Assembly (NCBI GenBank): GCA_964589175.1
Contig: CAZPRY010000020.1
Location: 5,174 to 69,173 of the forward strand
Length of the DNA stretch: 64,000 nt
Source: CAZPRY01 sp964589175
Lineage (GTDB): Bacteria > Fidelibacterota > UBA2242
Direction: 5' to 3'
Under the pieces are notes generated by a model. That model made no database searches. It worked only from the letters and a program-made list of their open reading frames with translations, and was not told the DNA's origin. The position numbers and the translations under genes are program-made. Positions 17,044 to 25,828 of this stretch are shown piece after piece (position 1 is the first letter of the stretch; the number at the start of each line of letters is the position of its first letter).

Positions 17044-17117
17044 CGGGGCCGACGGGACTCGAACCCGCAACTTCTGGCGTGACAGGCCAGTGCTCTAACC
17101 AATTGAACTACGGCTCC
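17044..17117 (-). tRNA. tRNA-Asp (GTC)
   Basis: The minus strand reads as a 74-base tRNA: acceptor GGAGCCG with CGGCCCC plus G discriminator, a D-loop, anticodon stem CTGGC/GCCAG around CTGTCAC (anticodon GTC) and TPsiC arm GGGTTCGAGTCCC. One A-C mismatch is seen in the acceptor stem at the third pair. The G discriminator is typical of tRNA-Asp. CCA is not encoded. The 3' end faces the integrase gene, so this is the probable integration site of the element to its left. Confidence 0.93.
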
Positions 17118-17300
17118 GTTTTCAAGTGCCTTGTTTAAGGCAGTGCCAATTTTAAGATTTTTACGGACATAGCGCAAGGAAAAAATACATTATCTGTCGT
17201 CAAATAAACAGTTGCAGGGCTGTATTTTTTTCGTGGAATCTTAATAATTTCTATTATAGAATAAAGCAGAGATCAACATCAAAAAAAGCCGGGAGACATC

Positions 17301-18404
17301 ATGGGATTTAAATGCGGTATCGTAGGTTTGCCGAATGTAGGTAAATCGACTCTGTTCAATGCCCTGACCCAAGCCGGAGTGGCGATGGAAAATTACCCGT
17401 TTTGCACAATTGATCCGCATTTCGGGGTGGTCGAAGTGCCGGATAAGCGCCTGACCTTTCTGGGATCGGTCTATAAACCGCAGAAGCTAATCCCCACCAC
17501 GTTGCAGTTCGTCGATATCGCCGGGCTCGTAAAAGGCGCCTCGCAGGGCGAAGGCCTGGGCAACCAGTTCCTCAGCAATATTCAGGCGGTGGATGCGATT
17601 ATCCATCTGGTGCGCTGTTTCGAAGATCCGAATGTACCCCATATTGATATTCGTCTCGATCCTCGCCGCGATTTTGAAATCGTTGAAACTGAAATCCTGC
17701 TTCGTGATCTTGAGCTGGTCGAGAAGCGCCTGTCGAAAGTTCATACGCAGGCTAAAACCGGCGACCCGAAGTACAAGAAGCAAATTCAGGTTCTGGAAGA
17801 AATCAAGAGCTTTTTGGAACGCGGTAATGCCGCCAAGCATTACCATGCCCATCCCGAGGAGGAATCGTTTATCCGGGAGCTGGGATTGCTCTCGCAGAAG
17901 CCGGTGCTGATTGTCGGTAACATATCGGAAGACGAGGCCACTCTGGGGCATAAATCAGCGGTCACGGAGGCATTCGAAAAATTTGCCCTCGAAACCGGCA
18001 ACCTGTTCCTGACTCTTTCGGCCAACCTGGAACTGGAGCTGGCCGACCTGACGGAAGACGAGCGCAAGCTACTGATGCGCGAGTGGCATATCCCGGTTTC
18101 GGGATTGGAGCGCCTGATCAACGCCGGCTACACATTGCTGCGGCTGATTACTTTTTTCACAATGGAATCCGAAATCTGCCAGGCCTGGACGGTGCCCAAA
18201 AACACCCCGGCGCCCAAAGCCGGTGCGGCTATTCACACGAGTTTCGAGGAGCGTTTTATCAAGGCCGATGTGCGCCACTGGTCGGATATTGAAAAAACCA
18301 AATCAGAACATCTGATGCGCGAGCAGGGCCTGATCCATGTCGAAGGAAAATCGTATACCGTTTGCGACGGCGATGTGATCACGTTTAAACTGGCGCCGGG
18401 ATAA
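17301..18404 (+). CDS. ychF: ribosome-binding ATPase YchF
   Basis: A 367-residue Obg-like ATPase. The P-loop GLPNVGKST is at residues 8-16 and DIAGLVKGAS is the G3 region. The G4 region reads GNISED in place of NKxD, the known YchF change that favours ATP. A coiled insertion follows (EKRLSKVHTQAKTGDPKY). The TGS domain closes the protein (TFFTMESEICQAWTVPKN, FIKADVRHWSD). The length is normal. It is a core stress-linked translation factor and the first gene right of the element, so its normal state supports tRNA-Asp as the boundary. Confidence 0.95.
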   Translation: MGFKCGIVGLPNVGKSTLFNALTQAGVAMENYPFCTIDPHFGVVEVPDKRLTFLGSVYKPQKLIPTTLQFVDIAGLVKGASQGEGLGNQFLSNIQAVDAIIHLVRCFEDPNVPHIDIRLDPRRDFEIVETEILLRDLELVEKRLSKVHTQAKTGDPKYKKQIQVLEEIKSFLERGNAAKHYHAHPEEESFIRELGLLSQKPVLIVGNISEDEATLGHKSAVTEAFEKFALETGNLFLTLSANLELELADLTEDERKLLMREWHIPVSGLERLINAGYTLLRLITFFTMESEICQAWTVPKNTPAPKAGAAIHTSFEERFIKADVRHWSDIEKTKSEHLMREQGLIHVEGKSYTVCDGDVITFKLAPG

Positions 18405-18493
18405 TCTGCCGGCCCGGCAAAACCGCCGGAATACCGTTAGCGTTCGGAGGCGAATCGATCCGGGACGTGAAGCCCGAAGCGGAATTTTATTCA

Positions 18494-18521
18494 TTGATTA
18501 TCCGATTTAATCTGTTAAAAT
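18494..18521 (+). promoter_or_regulatory. probable promoter of the metallo-beta-lactamase gene
   Basis: TTGATT, a 16-base spacer and TAAAAT, 23 bases before the ATG at 18545. AAGAAGGA serves as ribosome-binding site. Confidence 0.45.
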
Positions 18522-18544
18522 AGATCAACAAAAGAAGGAATATC

Positions 18545-19936
18545 ATGGCATCAATTACATTTTTAGGCGCTACCGGAACGGTGACGGGTTCGAAGTATTT
18601 GTTTGAGAATAATGGTTTTAAATGCCTGATCGATTGCGGTCTCTTCCAGGGCTTGAAGAAACTACGTCTGATGAACTGGGAGGCCTTTCCGATCGATCCC
18701 AAAACCATCGATGCGGTGATCCTGACTCACGCGCATATCGATCATACCGGCTACCTGCCGCGCCTGGTCAAAGAGGGCTATGCGGGACACGTTTACACAA
18801 CAACGGCGACTGCCGGCCTTTGCCGGATCATGCTGCCGGATTCAGCCCACCTGCAGGAAGAAGATGCGAAATACGCCAACTTAAAGCACTTTTCGAAACA
18901 CGCTCCGGCTTTGCCGCTCTATACCGCCGAAGACGCCGATAAGACGCTGGAGTTATTAACGCCGTTCCCTTACGGGCACACGGTGGATTTGTCTCCCGGG
19001 GTAACGCTGACCTTCCGGGATGCGGGACATATCCTGGGCTCCTCTTTTGTCGACCTGCGCATCAATCCCGGCAAGGACGAAACGCGCCTGCTTTTTTCCG
19101 GCGATCTGGGCCGGCCGGCGCAGCCGATCCTGCGCGACCCGCATACGGTTTTCGGCACGGATTACCTTGTGCTTGAATCAACCTACGGAGACCGCCTGCA
19201 TGAGCAAACCGATAACAAAAGAGCGTTGACCCGGGTGATCAATGAGAGCGTAGCCCGGCATGGTGTCCTGGTGATTCCGTCCTTTGCGGTCGGACGTACG
19301 CAGGAATTGCTCTATACGATCCGCGAGCTGGAGGAGGAGAAGGCCATTCCGGAACTGCCGATTTATGTCGACAGTCCGATGGCGATAAATGTTACGGATA
19401 TATTTGAAAAAAATAAGCAGGACCACGATCTGGAATCAAAAGTCATCGAACTGGCCGGCAAAAATATTCTGCACACCGCCAATCTGAATTTTGTGCGCAC
19501 GCCGCAGGAATCCAAGGGGCTGAATAAAATCAGGGAAAAGGCCATTATCATTTCCGCCAGCGGGATGGTGACCGGCGGCCGAATCCTGCATCACCTGGCC
19601 AATCGCCTGCCGAAGCCCGAAACAACCGTGCTGTTCATCGGCTACCAGGCCGAAGGCACCCGCGGCCGGAGAATTCTGGAAGGTTCGGATACGGTGAAGA
19701 TTCACGGCCAGTATGTGCCCATCAAAGCTCAAATCGAAAATATCGGCGGTTTCTCCGCGCATGCGGATTACAACGAGACCCTGGCCTGGCTGTCCAGCTT
19801 CAACGAAGCGCCGCGCAAAATATTCCTGGTCCACGGTGAGCCCGAACCCTGTAAGTCGCTTCAGGAGAAGATCGTCGCGCACTTTGGCTGGAACGTTGAA
19901 ATCCCCGAATATCTGGAAAAGGCGGAGCTGAGCTAG
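18545..19936 (+). CDS. beta-CASP metallo-beta-lactamase RNA-processing protein
   Basis: A 463-residue beta-CASP nuclease-like protein. THAHIDH at 61-67 gives metal ligands. The GGTxxVTGSKY-like start, HILGSSFVDL, ISASGMVTGGR and GGFSAHADYNETL motifs all fit the family of RNA-specific endo/exonucleases of bacteria and archaea (mRNA or tRNA processing). There is no signal peptide, so it is cytoplasmic. It stands alone between ychF and the downstream converging operon. Confidence 0.9.
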   Translation: MASITFLGATGTVTGSKYLFENNGFKCLIDCGLFQGLKKLRLMNWEAFPIDPKTIDAVILTHAHIDHTGYLPRLVKEGYAGHVYTTTATAGLCRIMLPDSAHLQEEDAKYANLKHFSKHAPALPLYTAEDADKTLELLTPFPYGHTVDLSPGVTLTFRDAGHILGSSFVDLRINPGKDETRLLFSGDLGRPAQPILRDPHTVFGTDYLVLESTYGDRLHEQTDNKRALTRVINESVARHGVLVIPSFAVGRTQELLYTIRELEEEKAIPELPIYVDSPMAINVTDIFEKNKQDHDLESKVIELAGKNILHTANLNFVRTPQESKGLNKIREKAIIISASGMVTGGRILHHLANRLPKPETTVLFIGYQAEGTRGRRILEGSDTVKIHGQYVPIKAQIENIGGFSAHADYNETLAWLSSFNEAPRKIFLVHGEPEPCKSLQEKIVAHFGWNVEIPEYLEKAELS

Positions 19937-20309
19937 CCCGCAGGCGATTCTTTAGAAAGAGAATAGGCAGCCGGTTGGGGGTGCCGACTGCCATTATGGA
20001 GGAGGGGTATCAAAAATAATTTACTAAATATTTATGTTCCTTATCAATATAAGATTTGCTTTAACAATTCTCTATGATCCCGCGCAAACTCTTTGATAAA
20101 ATTTTCAATCCAGTCCTCGGATAAAAATATCTTCAATTCGCTATATCTCTCGCCGCTAATGCTTCCGGCTTCCCTGCTGCAGTTTATAAAACGCGTCAGG
20201 GAGCAATATGTTCACGGAAATAATAGGATTTTTAACCGGATAACAGCATGTCCAGCTTCGTGCAGTCGACTTATTTGAGAAGAGACTCTTGATTTACTGA
20301 CGGAAGCGC
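19937..20309. other. 373-bp convergent spacer with a hairpin and gene remnant
   Basis: A hairpin (19966-19974 with 19984-19992, one mismatch) lies 29 bases after the beta-CASP gene but lacks a U-tract. On the minus strand an open frame of about 55 codons (20044-20211, no start codon) reads like a real protein tail (ELKIFLSEDWIENFIKEFAR). It is probably the end of a decayed gene. Nothing else is recognised. Confidence 0.4.
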
Positions 20310-20756
20310 TTACTCTTCCTGGTATTTTCCTGCGATATAGTCCTGAAGCCGTTTGGTTTCCTGCTGACTGCGGTCCAACAGGGCTTTTACGACATCGCCG
20401 ATGGAAATGATGCCAATCAGTTGGTCGTTTTTCATTACCGGCATGTGCTTGATGCGGTGATCCGTCATCATCGCCATGACATACTGAAAACTGTCTTTGG
20501 CGGAAGCGACGATCAGTTGGTCGGCCGGCGTCATGATCTCCAGCACATTTTTCTGGGTAACGTCCATTTCTTCCAGATGACAGCGCAGTACATCGCGTTC
20601 GGTCAAAATACCGGCAATCCCGCCGTTATCGTCCAATACTACCACCGAGCCGATTTTCCTGGCAGTCATTAATTTCATCGCGTCGCAAACCATTTCGGTT
20701 TTCTTTATACTGACGACAGCGCTGCCTTTTTCCGTTAAAATGTCGGCTATATTCAT
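20310..20756 (-). CDS. CBS-pair protein, last gene of the Mbx-like operon
   Basis: A 148-residue protein made of two CBS domains (GSVVVLDDNGGIAGILTERD and HMPVMKNDQLIGIISIGDVV). CBS pairs bind adenine nucleotides and often tune enzyme or transporter activity. The start overlaps the NuoI-GltD gene stop (ATGA), so it is co-translated with the complex. A role as an energy-state sensor of the complex is an inference from this position. Confidence 0.85.
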   Translation of the reverse strand: MNIADILTEKGSAVVSIKKTEMVCDAMKLMTARKIGSVVVLDDNGGIAGILTERDVLRCHLEEMDVTQKNVLEIMTPADQLIVASAKDSFQYVMAMMTDHRIKHMPVMKNDQLIGIISIGDVVKALLDRSQQETKRLQDYIAGKYQEE

Positions 20757-22543
20757 GAGAGCTCCTGTGCTTTATTGGATAGAAAAATGTCGATCCCCCA
20801 CGCCGCCCGGTGTCCGTCGGCAATCGCGCTGATGGCATCCGCGGTGGCATTGACGATGTCTCCGCCGGCAAATATTCCGGGGATGCTGGTCTGACCGAAT
20901 TGATCGGTCACTACGCTTGTTTTTCGGAAGCTGAGGCGGTTACCGATTTCTTCGGAAAGAAACGTGTATTCCGGAGACTGACCCACGGCGGAAATGATTG
21001 TGTCGGCGATGCTGGTATAGGTTTCCCCCACGATCAAAACGGGTTTGGGCCGCTTGCCGGGACCCTGGTCGACCATTTCGGCTTTGGCCCAGGTCAGCGC
21101 CAGCCGCCCGTCTTCATCGCGGTTGATTTGAACCGGAATGGCCTGAATGACGAAGTGGACGCCCTCTTCTTTGGCCTCTTCGATCTCTTCCCGGTCGGCG
21201 GGCATGTCGATTTCGCGACGGCGATAGAGAATCGTGACTTCAGCGCCCAGCCGGCGGGCGGTTCGGGCGGCATCCATGGCGGTATTGCCGCCGCCGATAA
21301 CGATCACGTCGCGGCCGACTTCGGGATTCTTCCCCTGGGTTACATCATCCAGCAGTTGCAGGCCGGGAATCACGCCGGGTTGCTCTTCGCCGGCAATCGC
21401 CAGCGCATAGGAATTTTGCAGGCCGACCGAGATATACACAGCATCGTAGTTTTTATGGATTTCATCGAAGGAGATCGAAGGCCCCACTTCGGTATCGGTT
21501 CTGATCTCCACACCGAGCGAGACGATGTGAGCGATATCTTTGTCCAGCGGATCATAGGGCAGGCGGTACTCGGGTATGCCATAGCGAAGCATGCCGCCGG
21601 CCAGCGGATTTGCTTCAAAAACGGTAACGCTGTAACCAGTCGTGGCGAGATAATAAGCGGCGCTCAGCCCAGCGGGGCCGCCGCCGATAACGGCTACTTT
21701 AAGGCCGTTCGGTTCGAAGGTTTGCCGGAGAATGTCTTTTATTTGTTCGTGGTTGAATTGATCGATGACATAGCGTTTCAGCCAGCGAATCGCCACCGGA
21801 TCGCCTTTCGCGCCGATAGAACAAACCTCCTCACAGCGATGCGTACAGATGCGTCCGCAAGTGGCTGACATGGGATTGGTCACGTAAAGAATCCGCAAAG
21901 CTTCTTCCAGGTTTTCTTCCCGGACTGCTTTTATGTACTCCGGGATATCCATGTGAGCCGGGCAGGCAGCCACGCAGACGCCGCATTCCACGCAGCGGTC
22001 GGCTTCCTTGAGGGCCTGTTCTTTGGAGTATCCTTTGACGAGTTCCAGAAATGAGTGGGCCGTTTCCGTGTACGGGAGCATCGGGATTGCAACCCGCTCG
22101 GGATCTAAAAGGCGATAATTCCCGGCGCGCTTGTAGCCGGCGGCCTGTTGGTCCCAGGGCTTCTTTTCGACACCCGGCGCGAAACGAAAAAGCTCCGGAT
22201 CGGTTTCGATCCACTGATATTCGTTGGACATGCCAAGCGAGCCCGTCGGGCAAATGTCGACGCACAGGGCGCACCAGCAGCAGCGGCCGTAATCGATTTT
22301 GGGGCGCAGGCCGCTGTCGGCCTTGGTGGTCGCTATGCCGTCCACAGGGACTAAATCTATGGCGGCGTTCTGGCAGACGGCTTCACAGGTGCCGCAGCCG
22401 ATGCATTTTTCGAGGTCGTTTTGATGGAAACCGCGATAGCGTTCGGCGCCGGGCCGCTCGGTCAGCGGATTGACGGAGGTATAGGGTTTTTCAAAGGCCC
22501 GCTTCCAGACATAAAGAGGGGAAATAATATCTTTCAGGCTCAT
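20753..22543 (-). CDS. NuoI-like ferredoxin fused to GltD-type NAD(P)H oxidoreductase
   Basis: A 596-residue fusion. Residues 1-110 are NuoI/MbxN-like with two 4Fe-4S cysteine sets (C47, C50, C53, C57; C88, C91, C94, C98). Residues about 165-260 are the Fe-S domain of glutamate-synthase small chain (GltD), with C184, C187, C190, C194 and C219, C223, C227, C231. Residues about 262-590 form the FAD/NAD(P) domain: GGGPAGLSAA for FAD and VIGGGNTAMDAA for NAD(P). The likely role is electron transfer between NAD(P)H and ferredoxin-level clusters of the membrane complex. It is the subunit right after the NuoD-like one, which suggests it docks on the peripheral arm. Related GltD-like genes occur near Mbx-type loci of Thermotogales. 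Confidence 0.85.
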   Translation of the reverse strand: MSLKDIISPLYVWKRAFEKPYTSVNPLTERPGAERYRGFHQNDLEKCIGCGTCEAVCQNAAIDLVPVDGIATTKADSGLRPKIDYGRCCWCALCVDICPTGSLGMSNEYQWIETDPELFRFAPGVEKKPWDQQAAGYKRAGNYRLLDPERVAIPMLPYTETAHSFLELVKGYSKEQALKEADRCVECGVCVAACPAHMDIPEYIKAVREENLEEALRILYVTNPMSATCGRICTHRCEEVCSIGAKGDPVAIRWLKRYVIDQFNHEQIKDILRQTFEPNGLKVAVIGGGPAGLSAAYYLATTGYSVTVFEANPLAGGMLRYGIPEYRLPYDPLDKDIAHIVSLGVEIRTDTEVGPSISFDEIHKNYDAVYISVGLQNSYALAIAGEEQPGVIPGLQLLDDVTQGKNPEVGRDVIVIGGGNTAMDAARTARRLGAEVTILYRRREIDMPADREEIEEAKEEGVHFVIQAIPVQINRDEDGRLALTWAKAEMVDQGPGKRPKPVLIVGETYTSIADTIISAVGQSPEYTFLSEEIGNRLSFRKTSVVTDQFGQTSIPGIFAGGDIVNATADAISAIADGHRAAWGIDIFLSNKAQELS

Positions 22544-22546
22544 ATT

Positions 22547-23716
22547 TTACCTTTCTATTTCCGGCGGGTAGGTATGCAGGGAAACCATCAGCCCGGCCAT
22601 GTCGGCGATGTTGGTGTTGACGGCCATGTGTTCCAGCAGCGCCACGGCGTGGGTGTAGCTGGGTCCGCGCACGTAGATCCGGCGCGGGTAGCCGCTGCCG
22701 TCGGTTACGAGGTAATAACCGTATTCGCCGCGGGTCGATTCGGCGCGCTGATAGGTTTCACCGGCCGGAATTTTCCAGTGCAAAACATTGGGCAGTTGGG
22801 TATGGTAATGATCATCATCGGGAATATTTTTCATGATCTGACGGATCAGGTCGATGGATTGAAACATCTCCCGGAAGCGAACCCGGGCACGCGCGTAGGC
22901 GTCGGCGGCCGTTTCGGTGACGATTTCAAAGTCGAGCTGATCGTAATGGAGATAGGGATTGTCTTTGCGTACGTCGCGCGCGATTCCGGCGGCACGTGCA
23001 TTCGGGCCGACGATACCGAAGCGATCGATCATGTCGGTCGTGATGAGGCCCAGCCCGACGGCGCGCATTTTTAAGACTACGTTATTAAACATCACTTTTT
23101 CGATCTCGCCCAGCAGTTTTTCGACTTTTTGCAACGTGTCTTCCAGACGTTGCGCAAAGCCGTCGGGAAGTTTATTGCGGACGCCGCCGGGGATCATGTA
23201 CATATGATAGATGCGCCCGCCGCTCAGTTCTTCAAACAGATCGAGCATGTAGTCGCGGTGCGTAACCGACCATTGCCCGATGGGTCCGAGGCCGAAGGCG
23301 CCGGCCTGCCCGCCGATCCACATCAGGAAGCTGGTCAGACGCGACATTTCAAGGTTGAGCATTCGCAGCCATTGGGCCTGTTCCGGGATTTCGATGCCGG
23401 CCAGCTCTTCGACAACCGCCGCGTAGAGATATTCGTTGGTGTCCGGCTCGGGGACACAGATGCGGCAGACGATCGGAAAGCACTGGATGAATTTGCGGCG
23501 TTCCATGAGCTTTTCGAAGCCGCGGTGCAGGTAGCCGACGTGTGTTTTACAGTCCACGACTTCATCGCCACAGAGGGTCAACTCCAGCGACATGTTGCCG
23601 GTGACGCCCGGATGCTGGGGGCCCTGCCAGATTTTCAGGTACTTTTGCGAGTCCAGTTCGATGACCGGCTTGCCGTCCCGCATCTCCGGGTATTTGCTGC
23701 GATCGGGTGCAAACAT
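22547..23716 (-). CDS. NuoD-like large subunit without C-terminal nickel cysteines
   Basis: A 389-residue subunit of the NuoD/[NiFe]-hydrogenase large-chain family. The N-terminal CxxC is kept (VCRIC, C84 and C87) as in group 4 hydrogenases and Mbx-type complexes. The C-terminal end reads HTYPPEIER, with no CxxC, so a normal NiFe site cannot form. GYLHRGFEKLMERRKF and PIGQWSVTHRDYML match family positions. It starts on the last base of the NuoC-like gene stop. It is probably the catalytic-arm large chain of an ion-pumping ferredoxin/NAD(P)H or sulfur-linked oxidoreductase (MbxL-like). Confidence 0.85.
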   Translation of the reverse strand: MFAPDRSKYPEMRDGKPVIELDSQKYLKIWQGPQHPGVTGNMSLELTLCGDEVVDCKTHVGYLHRGFEKLMERRKFIQCFPIVCRICVPEPDTNEYLYAAVVEELAGIEIPEQAQWLRMLNLEMSRLTSFLMWIGGQAGAFGLGPIGQWSVTHRDYMLDLFEELSGGRIYHMYMIPGGVRNKLPDGFAQRLEDTLQKVEKLLGEIEKVMFNNVVLKMRAVGLGLITTDMIDRFGIVGPNARAAGIARDVRKDNPYLHYDQLDFEIVTETAADAYARARVRFREMFQSIDLIRQIMKNIPDDDHYHTQLPNVLHWKIPAGETYQRAESTRGEYGYYLVTDGSGYPRRIYVRGPSYTHAVALLEHMAVNTNIADMAGLMVSLHTYPPEIER

Positions 23717-24249
23717 CAGGCGTCTCCTTCCGGGTAGAGTTTGGCTTTCATATAGTTTTCCGGATCGTTGGTCTGGCGGCCCGGACGCGGGAAATAAGTT
23801 TCTTCGGAATACTTCTTTGTATCGAAGTCCCTGCGCATGGGCGGGATGTTGTCCCAGCCTTCCAGGATGAAGCTTTCGTCCACGCGCGGGCTGCCCGGGA
23901 AGTCGATTCCGAACATTTCTTTCAGCTCGCGCTGATAAGTGGCGGCCTGTTCCCAGAGATGATGAATGCTTTCCATCGTGGCCTGCTCGCGATCCAGGCG
24001 GACCCGCAGACCGAGGTCGCAGTGTCTCGTATAGTTATGCAGGAGATAGGTCAGTTGGAAAAAGCCCTGTTCGATATAATCGACCGCGGTCAAAAAAACC
24101 AGGTGGCTGAACTTCTCGTAATCGCGCAGGTGCGTAATCAGCGCGACAGCCTGCTTTGTATCCACGCAGCAAAACGCGAGGTCGGGCCGCTGCTGATGCA
24201 CGGCGCTGATCGGGAAACGGTTCTGTAATCTTTGGATGAGATTGTTCAT
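23716..24249 (-). CDS. NuoC-like subunit
   Basis: A 177-residue protein of the NuoC/30-kDa family. The family signature is seen at YQRELKEMFGIDFPG, and the C-terminal RRDFDTKKY is close to NuoC ends. The ATG at 24249 has AGGAG upstream. A longer reading frame to 24363 lacks such a site and gives a non-homologous extension, so the shorter start is used. It links the peripheral arm to the NuoB/NuoD-like subunits. 7 bases separate it from the NuoB-like gene. Confidence 0.85.
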   Translation of the reverse strand: MNNLIQRLQNRFPISAVHQQRPDLAFCCVDTKQAVALITHLRDYEKFSHLVFLTAVDYIEQGFFQLTYLLHNYTRHCDLGLRVRLDREQATMESIHHLWEQAATYQRELKEMFGIDFPGSPRVDESFILEGWDNIPPMRRDFDTKKYSEETYFPRPGRQTNDPENYMKAKLYPEGDA

Positions 24250-24256
24250 GCTTCTC

Positions 24257-24901
24257 CTACCAGTTATAATCCGGCATATTCCAGTCTTTGATGATTTTTT
24301 TTTGATTGGCCTTGTACCACTCGAGATTCTCGATGTACTGGTTGGCCCCGTCGGCTTTGCCATCTTTGATCAGTTGCTTCAGTTTTTCAAAACCGGCGAT
24401 CAGCGATTCGGGGCGCGGCATGCAACCGGCGATATAAATATCGACCGGAATATAATGATCGATACGATTGATGGTGTTGTAGCTGTCCCAGTACATGCCG
24501 CCGTTGATGGGGCAGCTGCCCAGCGCAATCACGAATTTGGGAGCCTGCATCTGCTCGTAGCTGCGGATGATGCGCTTGGTGGTTTTAACCGAGGCGTAGC
24601 CGCCGATGATGAACACCGAGGACTGCCGCGGCGTCGGCCGGGGCGCGATGCCGTAACGGTACATATCGTAGCGGGCGGTCATCAACGGACGCAGTTCGAT
24701 GGCGCCGCAGCCGGTGCCGAAACCGAGTAGCCAGAGCGAATTGGCCCGCGCCCAGTTCATGAATTTTTCGACATACTTCGCCAAGGGCCGGTAAGGCGCC
24801 GGGCGCGCATCGCAGAAGTACTCCCGTTCGTGCTCCGGCAGGCCGTCGTTGGCGAGTTTCAGGATGTCCTGAATCTTTGGCATTTGATCCGGATCGTTCA
24901 C
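24257..24901 (-). CDS. NuoB-like small subunit with altered Cys pair
   Basis: A 214-residue NuoB/MbhJ-type subunit starting at GTG with AAAGGAG upstream. Cluster motifs seen are TGCGAIEL (C65, with Gly66 where NuoB has a second adjacent Cys), GSCPINGGMYWDSY (C130) and GCMPRPE (C160). Only three ligands of the proximal cluster are obvious, and the fourth may come from another residue. The remaining sequence fits the family, so the gene looks intact. It is in the middle of the operon, between NuoH- and NuoC-like genes. Confidence 0.85.
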   Translation of the reverse strand: MNDPDQMPKIQDILKLANDGLPEHEREYFCDARPAPYRPLAKYVEKFMNWARANSLWLLGFGTGCGAIELRPLMTARYDMYRYGIAPRPTPRQSSVFIIGGYASVKTTKRIIRSYEQMQAPKFVIALGSCPINGGMYWDSYNTINRIDHYIPVDIYIAGCMPRPESLIAGFEKLKQLIKDGKADGANQYIENLEWYKANQKKIIKDWNMPDYNW

Positions 24902-24913
24902 AAATGACTCCTT

Positions 24914-25828
24914 TTATCTAAGACTGGCCAGGGCAATGCCGGCCAGCGCAATCAATGTCGGAATTTTCAGAAAGAAGCGAATGGATTGCTCGGTGCGAAA
25001 ACGTGGGTAGGACACGCCGGTGATCACGGAGAGCATGTACAGGCAGAAAGTTTTCAACACCATGGAAAAAATGTTGGTTGCCCCGCCGAGGTAGAGGTTC
25101 ATGAACAGCACGAGTTTGGCGGCGGTGAAAACGGCGCGGTTGGTCTGCAGCATGCCCAGAAAGGAGCCCTGCATTTCGGTCGGCGGGCCGATCGGCACCT
25201 CCTGCGGCGCGATCACGATATCAAACGGTGAATGCATGTTCATGCCAAGCAATGCGATCAGCCCGGCGACGGCGGCGAAGGGGTTGCTGAAGAGCGTCCA
25301 CGAGAGAATGCCGCCCTGCTGAGCCGCTACGATTCCGGTGATCGAGAGTGTCTTGTATTGCATGGCGATGGCGATGACGGAGAGTGAAAAAGGCAGTTCG
25401 AAAGCCGTCATTTGCGACAATCCCCGGCTCACGCCAATCGCGCTGTAAGGATGGCCGCCCTCGCCGGCGCCGAGTGCCATGCCCAGCTGTCCGAAGAAAA
25501 TGAAATACATCACCAGCAACAGGTCGCCGGAGAAACTCAGGTTGGCGAACACGGCCGAGCCGTAAAGGGCCGGAATGAATAGATAGGTGCCCAATCCGCC
25601 GGCGAGCCGGAAGACAGGTCCCAGGAAAAACATGATACCGTGAGTAATGGCTGTGCGCTTGGCGTTGGTCTTGATGATATCGATGTACGGCTGCCAGAGC
25701 GGCGGACCGAGCCGGCCATGCGCGCGCGCCACGATTTTGCGCACCAGGCCGTTCAGGAGCAGTCCGTAATTGGTGATGACAAAAAGCGAAATGATTGCGT
25801 ACCAGACGGTTTTCATGATGTCGCTCAT
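24914..25828 (-). CDS. NuoH-like membrane subunit
   Basis: A 304-residue hydrophobic protein with about 8 membrane helices. The family signature RAHGRLGPP/WQPYID is near the N-terminus and a PFSLSVIAIAM and APQEVPIGPPTEMQGS segment follows. The ATG at 25828 overlaps the preceding gene stop (ATGA) with a GGGGGG site. A longer reading frame to 25945 is spurious. It anchors the peripheral arm to the antiporter-type membrane arm and passes the conformational signal. Confidence 0.9.
   Translation of the reverse strand: MSDIMKTVWYAIISLFVITNYGLLLNGLVRKIVARAHGRLGPPLWQPYIDIIKTNAKRTAITHGIMFFLGPVFRLAGGLGTYLFIPALYGSAVFANLSFSGDLLLVMYFIFFGQLGMALGAGEGGHPYSAIGVSRGLSQMTAFELPFSLSVIAIAMQYKTLSITGIVAAQQGGILSWTLFSNPFAAVAGLIALLGMNMHSPFDIVIAPQEVPIGPPTEMQGSFLGMLQTNRAVFTAAKLVLFMNLYLGGATNIFSMVLKTFCLYMLSVITGVSYPRFRTEQSIRFFLKIPTLIALAGIALASLR

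Larger units (their letters stand above)
1..17044. mobile_element. integrated phage-like or satellite-like element, left end outside window
   Basis: A tyrosine integrase (15836-16897) and small excisionase sit 146 bp from the 3' end of a tRNA-Asp gene, the classic layout of an element integrated into a tRNA. Leftward lie replication-initiator-like, helicase-loader-like, methyltransferase, fibre-like, nuclease and toxin-antitoxin genes, with lower GC than the genes right of the tRNA. I see no terminase, portal, capsid or conjugation gene, so this may be a satellite, a defective prophage or a larger element cut by the window edge. No second copy of the tRNA 3' end was found in the window, so the left attachment site and true boundary are unknown. 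A GGGGTATAC direct repeat at 16902-16910 and 16915-16923, between integrase and tRNA, could belong to the attachment region. Confidence 0.6.

Noticed and set aside
17178..17232. GAAAAAATACA/TGTATTTTTTC inverted repeat upstream of ychF
   Set aside because: A/T-only arms over a long loop can arise by chance; no function assigned.
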